From contig DSDS01000130.1 of assembly GCA_011048585.1 (NCBI GenBank), forward strand, positions 1 through 23,329: a DNA stretch of 23,329 nt, read 5' to 3'. Origin of the DNA: Desulfurivibrio alkaliphilus (GTDB taxonomy: Bacteria > Desulfobacterota > Desulfobulbia > Desulfobulbales > Desulfurivibrionaceae). The notes under the pieces are model-generated. The model was given only the letters and a program-made list of their open reading frames with translations. It was not told the DNA's origin and did not search any database. This document shows, piece by piece, positions 14,929 to 21,689 of this stretch. Each line of letters opens with the position of its first letter. Positions within the stretch are counted from its first letter, which is position 1. Made by a program: the position numbers and the translations under genes.

Positions 14929-16273
14929 CGACGAACTCCCCATCCGCAAGGCCTTCACCGCCTTGCTGGCGGAGCGGGGATTGGCAACCGCCGCGGTGAA
15001 AAGCGGGCCCGAGGCCCTGACCCTGCTGGCCGGGGCCGCGGCCGATTTCGATATCGTCCTGCTGGATTTTGCCATGCCGGAGATGGACGGGCTGGCGGTA
15101 CTCCGGGAGATCCACCGCCGCCACCCGGAAATAGTGGTGATCATGATCACCGGCTATGCCGAAGTTGCCCTGGTGGTGGAGGCGATCAAACTGGGGGCCT
15201 ACGACTACCTGCTCAAACCCCCCGATCCCGACCATCTGTTGCTGACCATCGAACGGGCCCTGGAAAAGGGGCGCCTGCAAAGGGAGGTACGGCAACTTGA
15301 CCGCAGCCTGGGCTCCTCTCTGGAGATGCAGTTGGGTCGCGGCGAGGCGATCCGGCGGGTGATCGAGGAGATCCGGCGGGTGGCCGCCTCCGATTTTTCC
15401 CTGGTCATCGAAGGGGAAACCGGCACCGGTAAAACCTTTATCGCCTCCCTGATCCACAACCTCAGCCACCGGGCCGCCGGGCCGTTTATCGCCCTCGACA
15501 TGGGCTCCATCCCGGAAAGCCTCCTTGAAAGCGAGCTGTTCGGCCATGAAAAAGGGGCCTTCACCGGGGCCGAACGCCGAAAAAAAGGCTACTTCGAACT
15601 GGCCCGGGGCGGCACCCTACTGCTTGACGAGTTGCAGAACCTGACTCTCCAGGCCCAAAGCAAAATCCTGCAGGTGGTGGAGGAGAAAAGTTATTACCCG
15701 GTGGGGGGGAGCAAACCGCTGACCACCGATCTGCGAATCATCGGGGCCACCAACTCCGATCTCGACCGAGCCGTGGCGGAACGAACCTTCCGCCAGGATC
15801 TCTACTACCGACTCAACGAATACCACGTCACCCTGCCCCCCCTGCGGCAGCGTCCCGAGGATATCCCCCTGCTGGCCGCCCGCCTGCTGACCGACGCCGC
15901 CACGGAGATGAACCGGGGGTTTACCGCCCTGGATGACAGCGCCCTGGCCCTGCTGGTCGAACACCCCTGGCCGGGCAACGTGCGGGAGCTGAAAAACGTG
16001 CTGCGCCGGGCGGCCCTCCAAAGCGATAACCGGGAGCTGACCGCCGAGATGATCGCGTGGGCCCTGGGCAACGGCCGGAGAACCCCGGAAGCCTCCCCCC
16101 AGCGGTCAAGCGATCAAACCGCCGGCGAACCCGTCAGCCTGGAGGAGGCGGAGCGGGAGGCCATCGGCCGGGCCCTGGCCCATACCGGCGGCAACCGGAC
16201 CAAGTCCGCCGCCATCCTGGGGATCACCCACAAAACCCTGCTGACCAAAATCAAAAAATACGGCCTCTTCTAG
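14903..16273 (+). CDS. Sigma-54-dependent response regulator (NtrC family)
   Basis: 456-aa enhancer-binding activator. The receiver (1-120) has Asp9/Asp10, phospho-acceptor Asp55 and the Lys of LLKPP. The AAA+ domain has Walker A GETGTGKT (171-178), the sigma-54-contacting GAFTGA loop (218-223) and Walker B LLLDEL (239-244). The Fis-type helix-turn-helix lies at about 430-455 (NRTKSAAILGITHKTLLTKI). All key residues are intact, so it should activate sigma-54 promoters. The ATG lies 26 bases inside the end of the kinase gene, after GAGGAAG, so it is co-translated with it. Its stop shares CTAG with the stop of the convergent gene. A sigma-54 promoter at 19713-19728 is the nearest visible candidate target. 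Confidence 0.95.
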   Translation: MNGKVLIIDDELPIRKAFTALLAERGLATAAVKSGPEALTLLAGAAADFDIVLLDFAMPEMDGLAVLREIHRRHPEIVVIMITGYAEVALVVEAIKLGAYDYLLKPPDPDHLLLTIERALEKGRLQREVRQLDRSLGSSLEMQLGRGEAIRRVIEEIRRVAASDFSLVIEGETGTGKTFIASLIHNLSHRAAGPFIALDMGSIPESLLESELFGHEKGAFTGAERRKKGYFELARGGTLLLDELQNLTLQAQSKILQVVEEKSYYPVGGSKPLTTDLRIIGATNSDLDRAVAERTFRQDLYYRLNEYHVTLPPLRQRPEDIPLLAARLLTDAATEMNRGFTALDDSALALLVEHPWPGNVRELKNVLRRAALQSDNRELTAEMIAWALGNGRRTPEASPQRSSDQTAGEPVSLEEAEREAIGRALAHTGGNRTKSAAILGITHKTLLTKIKKYGLF

Positions 16274-19200
16274 GCAACTCCCGACCGGCCGCTGTCCAGA
16301 ACCAGACGGACCTTGACCGCCAGCTCCTGTTCGGCGAACGGCTTGGGGATAAAGTGTACCCCCTCGTCGAGTACCCCCCGGTGGGCGATAACGTTGGCGG
16401 TGTAGCCGGACATGTAGAGTACCTTGAGGTTGGGATAACGCCCCAGCAGCTTTTCGGCCAACTCGCGGCCGTTCATCCCGGGCATCACCACGTCGGTGAT
16501 CAACAGCTCGATGCCCCCGGAATGCCCGCCGACCAAAGCCAGCGCCTCCCTGGGGCTGCCGGCCGCCAGCACCCGGTAACCCAGCTTCTCCAGCATCTTC
16601 TGCCCCATCCGCAGGATCGCCCGTTCATCCTCAACCAGCAGCACCGTTTCACCTTGGGCCCGGGGGGACTCGCGGGAATCCTCGACGGCCAGCTCGTCGG
16701 CATCACCCGGATGCCGGGGCAGACAGATCTTAAAAGTAGTCCCCTTGCCCGGCTCACTGTAAACGTTGATAAACCCTTCGTTTTGCTTCACAATACCGTA
16801 AACGGTGGCCAGGCCCAGGCCGGTACCCTCCCCCACTCCCTTGGTGCTGAAAAAGGGCTCAAAGATATGCTCCCGCACCGATCTTTCCATGCCGCGACCA
16901 TCGTCACTCACCATCAGCAAGGTAAAATCGCCGAGAACAGCCTCCTGGTGATGGGCGCAATAGGCTTCATCAAAGGTAACATTCTGGCTCTCGATGGTGA
17001 TTTTACCCACCCCGGCAATGGCATCCCGGGCATTAACGCAAAGATTGGCCAGCAACTGATCGAGCTGGGAAGGGTCGATCTTGATCGGCCATACTCCGGC
17101 CCCGGGCAGCCAGGCCAACTCGATATCCTCGCCGATCAGCCGCCGCAGCATCTTGAGGGTTGAGCCGACCCGTTCATTGAGATCCAGCACTTCGGGGGCA
17201 ATGATCTGGCGACGGGCGAAGGCCAGCAGTTGCCGGGTGATGTTGGCCGAGCGTTCGGCGGCATTACGAATTTCGTGGAGGTCGCCGCAAAGCCGGTCAT
17301 CGGGGTCCATCTCGGCGATGGCCATCTCGGTATAGCCCATGATCACGCTGAGCATGTTGTTGAAATCATGAGCCACCCCCCCGGCCAACTGGCCCACCGA
17401 TTCCATCTTGCGGGCCTGGAGCAGTTGCTCCTGGAGCTTCTCCCGCTCCCCGGCCGCCCTTACCCGCTCGGTAACATCCCAGACCATGGACGCCATCAAC
17501 CCTTTGCCGGGAATCGGAACATTCCGGGCCGTGATGTAGGAAGTTTCCCGGCCCCGGCGGGTGATGGGCACCTCATCCCAGTGCATCCGCTCCGGGTCGC
17601 CGCTGGCACAATCGGCCAGCACCCTTTGCCTGATCTCCTCCCTGAACCGGGGATCCTCATAAACACTCTCCCAGAAATCGCCGCTGATCAACGCCTCTCT
17701 GGTCGTCCGGTAAAATCGGGGAAAGTTGTCGTTCATGTAGGAGAATTTCACCGTGGGATCGACGGAATTAACCGAGATACCCACCGGCAGATGATCCATT
17801 ACCATCCGCACAAACGACTCGCTCTCCCGCAACTCCGCGGTCCGTTCGGCCACCCGCTTGCGCAGCGACCAGGACCAGAGGAAAAAGATCAGGATAAGGA
17901 GCAGCAGGGGTCCGGCCACCATGGCGACATAACGGGTGATTTCCCCGGATGTGAACTCGGAATCCTCATAGACCCCCATCCACTGCTGGTGAATGCGGCG
18001 GTACTCCCCGGTGTCGGCCAGCACCTTCAGCCCTTCGCTGAGCTGGGCCAGCAGGGCCTGGTTGCCCTTGGCCACCGCGTAACAGTAGCCGGAGGAAAGC
18101 AGGGGCTGGTGCCCGACCAGCAGATTGTTCCAGCCCTGTTCGCTGATCCAGTAATGGGCGCTGAGGCGTGAGACCAGGGCGCAGTCATGACGGCCCAGAG
18201 CCAGCTCCCGCAGGGCCTGCTCCGGCCCGTCAACCGCGGTCAGCCACTGGCCGAGACCGTTCTCCAGGGCGAAATCATGCATGATATCCCCCGTCTGCAC
18301 CACGATTCGCTTGCCCACCAGTTCGGCCAGATTGACCGGCGGAGCGCCCTCGCCGCGCCTGACCACCGCCACCCCCTCCTTGATCAGGTGGGGTTGGGTA
18401 AAATCGAAACTACGATTCCGCTCATGGGAGTAAAACATCCCCTGCAGGGCATCGATCTCACCCGTGGCCAGGGCCCGGCGGATCTCCCCCCAGGGCCCCA
18501 GGCGGATTTCAACGTTGAGTCCCATCTCCCGGGCGATGGCCCGGGTGAGATCGACGTTGTAGCCAGCCGGGAGCCCTTGCTCGTCCAGGTATTCAAAGGG
18601 GGGATAGCTGTGATCGCCCCCGATCACCAGGGGGCGGTGGCTTGGCAGCTCCAAGGCGGCAAACCATTTGGCGTGCAGGGCCCTGAAAGTGCCGTCGGCG
18701 ATGACCAGGGCCAGACCTTCGTTGAGCAGGGCCAGGGTCGCGTGATCGCCCTTTTTGACGGCAAAGCCGAAATCCTGGCGGAACTCCTCCAGGGGCCGGT
18801 TGATAACCCGGAGATTGGCAAGACCGCCTTCCTGGATCAAGCGCAGAGCCACCAGCCGCTGGGTCACCACGGCGTCATGGCGCCCATCGGCCAGCTCCCG
18901 CAGGGCCTCCTCGAAAGAGAGGGTGGTGTGGATCGTGATTCCCCGCTCTTCCCGCCGCAGAAACTCCTCGGCATTGTCCCCCTTCATTACGGCGACCTGT
19001 TTGCCCCGCAGGTCGTCGAGGCTGCCGATCCCCTGGGTCCCTTCCCGCACCACGATGGCCCCATGCAGAGACATGTAAGGGAAGGTAAAATCAAAAATAT
19101 CTTCCCGTTCCGGCGTGCGGCCCACCAAAGGCAGGGCCTGGACCTCCCCCCGGGCCAGCCAGCCACGCACCTCGGACCAGGGCCCGACACGAAAGCTAAC

Positions 19201-19452
19201 CTCCCGGTCCATGGCCGTCAGCGCCGCCCGCAGCAACTCCACCGAAAAGCCGCTGGCCCGGCCCTCTCCGTCGACCACACAAAAGGGCGGATAGTCGGTT
19301 TCGGTGGCGCTGCGGGTCGGCTCCCGGGCCATCACCGACCCGGGCGAGATCAAGGTCCAGGCCAGGATCGTCACCATACCGAGCGAAACTCGCCTGACCA
19401 GATCCCTGCCCCAAAAGGGCAGCAGGCATTTTCGCAATTCCCCGCTGGACAT
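16270..19452 (-). CDS. Hybrid sensor kinase with two solute-binding (SBP_bac_3) sensor domains
   Basis: A 1060-aa BvgS/EvgS-like sensor. An N-terminal signal helix (about 22-42) is followed by two periplasmic solute-binding domains (about 47-265 and 272-495). Each has a YPPF near its start (DYPPF, SYPPFEY) and paired elements such as GPW and FDFT. A membrane helix (506-528), PAS (about 545-665), HisKA with His695 in HDFNNM, HATPase (DDGRGME, GTGLGLA) and a receiver with Asp987 follow. Such Venus-flytrap domains bind amino acids or other small solutes or hold the kinase in one state. The ATG at 19452 follows GGAAGG; a TTG sits one codon earlier. It has its own promoter at 19520-19547. No response regulator adjoins it on its strand, so its partner is undefined; a histidine-phosphotransfer protein would be elsewhere. 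Confidence 0.93.
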   Translation of the reverse strand: MSSGELRKCLLPFWGRDLVRRVSLGMVTILAWTLISPGSVMAREPTRSATETDYPPFCVVDGEGRASGFSVELLRAALTAMDREVSFRVGPWSEVRGWLARGEVQALPLVGRTPEREDIFDFTFPYMSLHGAIVVREGTQGIGSLDDLRGKQVAVMKGDNAEEFLRREERGITIHTTLSFEEALRELADGRHDAVVTQRLVALRLIQEGGLANLRVINRPLEEFRQDFGFAVKKGDHATLALLNEGLALVIADGTFRALHAKWFAALELPSHRPLVIGGDHSYPPFEYLDEQGLPAGYNVDLTRAIAREMGLNVEIRLGPWGEIRRALATGEIDALQGMFYSHERNRSFDFTQPHLIKEGVAVVRRGEGAPPVNLAELVGKRIVVQTGDIMHDFALENGLGQWLTAVDGPEQALRELALGRHDCALVSRLSAHYWISEQGWNNLLVGHQPLLSSGYCYAVAKGNQALLAQLSEGLKVLADTGEYRRIHQQWMGVYEDSEFTSGEITRYVAMVAGPLLLLILIFFLWSWSLRKRVAERTAELRESESFVRMVMDHLPVGISVNSVDPTVKFSYMNDNFPRFYRTTREALISGDFWESVYEDPRFREEIRQRVLADCASGDPERMHWDEVPITRRGRETSYITARNVPIPGKGLMASMVWDVTERVRAAGEREKLQEQLLQARKMESVGQLAGGVAHDFNNMLSVIMGYTEMAIAEMDPDDRLCGDLHEIRNAAERSANITRQLLAFARRQIIAPEVLDLNERVGSTLKMLRRLIGEDIELAWLPGAGVWPIKIDPSQLDQLLANLCVNARDAIAGVGKITIESQNVTFDEAYCAHHQEAVLGDFTLLMVSDDGRGMERSVREHIFEPFFSTKGVGEGTGLGLATVYGIVKQNEGFINVYSEPGKGTTFKICLPRHPGDADELAVEDSRESPRAQGETVLLVEDERAILRMGQKMLEKLGYRVLAAGSPREALALVGGHSGGIELLITDVVMPGMNGRELAEKLLGRYPNLKVLYMSGYTANVIAHRGVLDEGVHFIPKPFAEQELAVKVRLVLDSGRSGVA

Positions 19453-19519
19453 CAATCCTTCCCGGTTACACGTTAATTTTTTTCCAAACTCCCACCTTGT
19501 GGCTGCCTATCCGAAAAAG

Positions 19520-19547
19520 TTTATAAAAATATAGGCTCAGCTGTCAA
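19520..19547 (-). promoter_or_regulatory. Sigma-70 promoter of the double-SBP kinase
   Basis: On the minus strand, a perfect TTGACA (19547-19542), a 16-base spacer and TATAAA (19525-19520) lie about 70 bases before the ATG at 19452. This is the best sigma-70 match in the window. Confidence 0.75.
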
Positions 19548-19649
19548 GGTTTACGGAAAATATTGCCCGAGGACCGCGGCGATCAATGGACGCCCCGACT
19601 CACCATCCCGGTAATTATTACTCTGTAAAAATTCCCATCCTGTAATTCC

Positions 19650-19663
19650 GCAACCTCGGTTGC
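19650..19663. promoter_or_regulatory. Inverted repeat, possible enhancer site
   Basis: GCAACC and GGTTGC are separated by two bases. The centre lies about 57 bases upstream of the sigma-54 -24 element, near -80 from the expected start of transcription, a normal distance for an enhancer-binding activator. Its half-site GGTTG/CAACC recurs over the -24 element. Confidence 0.4.
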
Positions 19664-19712
19664 CTACCTCCAAAAAAGTAAATTAGCTCGCTATTTCAAG
19701 ACAATTATCGGT

Positions 19713-19728
19713 TGGCATCAACCTTGCT
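19713..19728 (+). promoter_or_regulatory. Sigma-54 promoter of the receiver-kinase/cheW/chemoreceptor run
   Basis: TGGCA then TTGC fit the sigma-54 consensus TGGCACG-N4-TTGCW with exact spacing (TGGCATCAACCTTGCT); only the two positions after TGGCA differ. Transcription should start near 19739, leaving a leader of about 58 bases before the ATG at 19797. A GGTTG-GCAT-CAACC inverted repeat (19710-19723) covers the -24 element. Transcription would need an AAA+ activator, and one is encoded at 14903-16273. Confidence 0.8.
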
Positions 19729-19756
19729 AAGGGGATGACCAGTCCCCGGATTATCC

Positions 19757-19770
19757 CGGGCTTCGGCCCG
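19757..19770 (+). promoter_or_regulatory. Leader hairpin with TTCG tetraloop
   Basis: CGGGC-TTCG-GCCCG gives a 5-bp stem closed by the very stable C(UUCG)G loop, 14 bases before the AAGGAG ribosome site (19785-19790). It would cap the 5' leader of the sigma-54 transcript and may set mRNA stability. It is not a terminator, since no T-run follows. Confidence 0.5.
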
Positions 19771-19796
19771 ATGATTCAACCAAGAAGGAGTAAACC

Positions 19797-21017
19797 ATGA
19801 ACAACGTGGCAGACAGCAGCACAATCATGGTGGTGGACGACGACCCTCGGGTTCTGAAGGCGGTAAAGGCGATCCTCCAGGGCGAGGGTTACCAGGTTGA
19901 CGTCTGTCAGGATGGCATCGAGGCACTAAAGACCTTCCCCACCAAGGAGTATGACGCGGTCATCTCCGACATCAAGATGCCGGAGATGGACGGGATCGCC
20001 CTTCTGGAAAGGCTGCGGCAACTGGACCAGGAGGTTCCGGTCATCCTGCACACCGGCTATGCCGAGCTGGACACCGCCATGACCGCAGTGCAGCAGTCGG
20101 CCTTCGATTACCTGGTCAAGCCCGTCGACCCGGACAAATTGAGCAGGGCGATCGGCCAGGCGGTGCTGTTCCGCAACCACCACCGATTGAAAAAAAATTA
20201 CCAGAGCCGGTTGGAGTCCGAGGTGGAGGCGGCCACCGTCGGCCTGTTCAAAATGGTGGAGGAACTGCGGGAGGCCCGGGACGAGGCCCTGGTGGCCTCC
20301 CGGCTCAAGTCGGAATTTGTCGCCAACATGAGCCATGAGATCCGCACCCCCTTAAACGGGATAATCGGCGCCACCGGCCTGCTGCTACTGGACCCGGAGA
20401 CCAAACCGGCGACCCGGGAGTACCTGGCCATGATCGAGGAGAGCGCCCTGACCCTCAACAAACTCCTCAACAATCTGCTGGAGCTGTCAATCCTCGAGGC
20501 CGGCCGGGTCGGGCTGCGGGAGAGGGCCTTCAGCCCGGAGCAACTGCTCCGGGAACTTAAAACCGAGTATGAACAACCCGCCAAAGCCAAGGGGCTGGAT
20601 CTGATTTTCACCTGTACCGGTTGCGGCCCGGAACACCTGCACGGTGACGATGGCCGGCTCAAGCAGATCTTTAACCTGCTGCTGGACAATGCCCTGAAAT
20701 TCACCGAGCAGGGCTCGATTTCGCTGTCGGTCAGCCGCCGGATCCTCGCCCCCGGCCAAACCGAGCTGGCCTGCAAGATTTTCGACACCGGCTGCGGCAT
20801 ACCCGCTGACAAGATCGCCTCTGTTTTTGAAAAATTCCGCCAGGCCGACGGCTCCTGCACCCGCAAGCACGGGGGAGCCGGCCTGGGGCTGGCCATCGCC
20901 CAGCGGCTGGTAAAACTGCTGGGCGGCGAAATCGCCGTCAAGAGCACGGTGGGCCAGGGCACCATACTGACCTTCAGCGTCAGCTTCAAACAACCGCCGG
21001 CCGAGTCCGGAACCTGA
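19797..21017 (+). CDS. Soluble receiver-histidine kinase (REC-HisKA-HATPase)
   Basis: A 406-aa cytoplasmic protein without membrane segments. The receiver (1-125) has Asp14-16, phospho-acceptor Asp58 in VISDIKMPEMDG, and Lys108. A coiled-coil-like linker (about 130-165) leads to HisKA with His180 in NMSHEIRTPLNG and a HATPase with DTGCGIP and GGAGLGLAI. The receiver comes first, so the kinase is probably controlled by phosphorylation from another kinase, working as a relay node. AAGGAG precedes the ATG by 6 bases. It is the first gene after the sigma-54 promoter and lies 28 bp before cheW, which links it to the chemoreceptor genes downstream. The kinase box (HEIRTP) is of a different subgroup from the HDFNN/HEFNN boxes of the other three kinases here. 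Confidence 0.93.
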   Translation: MNNVADSSTIMVVDDDPRVLKAVKAILQGEGYQVDVCQDGIEALKTFPTKEYDAVISDIKMPEMDGIALLERLRQLDQEVPVILHTGYAELDTAMTAVQQSAFDYLVKPVDPDKLSRAIGQAVLFRNHHRLKKNYQSRLESEVEAATVGLFKMVEELREARDEALVASRLKSEFVANMSHEIRTPLNGIIGATGLLLLDPETKPATREYLAMIEESALTLNKLLNNLLELSILEAGRVGLRERAFSPEQLLRELKTEYEQPAKAKGLDLIFTCTGCGPEHLHGDDGRLKQIFNLLLDNALKFTEQGSISLSVSRRILAPGQTELACKIFDTGCGIPADKIASVFEKFRQADGSCTRKHGGAGLGLAIAQRLVKLLGGEIAVKSTVGQGTILTFSVSFKQPPAESGT

Positions 21018-21045
21018 ACGGTCAACCAGGGAGGAGGAAAAACGC

Positions 21046-21591
21046 ATGGCAGAGGAAAAATTAGATGACGAAACCAGGGATGAGTGGGACGAGGACAACG
21101 AAGACACCCAAAAGGACAAGTACCTGACCTTCCATCTCAACCGGGAGGACTACGGCATCGAAATCCGCTTCGTTACCGAGATCATCGGCATTCAGAACAT
21201 TACCCGGGTGCCCGACATGCCCCACTTCCTCAAGGGAGTGATCAACCTCCGGGGCAAGGTTATCCCGGTGATGGACGTCAGGCTGCGTTTCGGCATGCCG
21301 GAGCAGGAGTATGACGAGCGAACCTGCATCGTGGTGGTCAACATCAACGAGACCGCCATCGGTTTGGTGGTGGACAAGGTCCAGGAGGTGGTGGATATAC
21401 CCGAAAGCCAGGTGGAACCACCGCCGGAGATGAGCCGGGGCAAGTCCAGTCCCTTTCTGCAGGGGATGGGCAAAATCGGTGATGAAGTAAAAATTCTACT
21501 GAACATCGAACAACTGCTCTACGACGAGGAGTTGAGTGCCATCAAAACAACCGCTGATAAAAACCCAACAAGCCTTAACAACCCACGGTAA
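21046..21591 (+). CDS. cheW: Chemotaxis coupling protein CheW
   Basis: A 181-aa CheW adaptor that joins chemoreceptors to the CheA kinase. Residues 25-165 are the CheW domain, with KYLTFHLNREDYGIEI, ITRVPDMPHFLKGVINLRG and IGLVVDKVQEVV, all typical. An acidic N-terminal extension (1-23) and a short polar tail are extra. GGAGGAGG lies about 6 bases before the ATG. It follows the receiver-kinase and precedes a chemoreceptor, but no cheA, cheB, cheR or cheY is in the window, so it either serves a kinase encoded beyond the right edge or a distant one. Confidence 0.97.
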   Translation: MAEEKLDDETRDEWDEDNEDTQKDKYLTFHLNREDYGIEIRFVTEIIGIQNITRVPDMPHFLKGVINLRGKVIPVMDVRLRFGMPEQEYDERTCIVVVNINETAIGLVVDKVQEVVDIPESQVEPPPEMSRGKSSPFLQGMGKIGDEVKILLNIEQLLYDEELSAIKTTADKNPTSLNNPR

Positions 21592-21689
21592 CGACTTTTA
21601 AACGGCGGCCCAGTCGCCCCGACCCAAGCAGTTAACCAGGCCGGTCGTGTTGCCACAAGCGCCCGCCACCAACCGGCGAGGAACAAGTG

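Noticed and set aside
15917..15978. CCCTGG / GGCC repetitions as a repeat array
   Set aside because: These are codon-bias repeats in high-GC coding DNA without regular spacing.
21592..21689. Terminator or promoter between cheW and the chemoreceptor gene
   Set aside because: Only weak GC complementarity is visible, with no T-tract and no -35/-10 pair.
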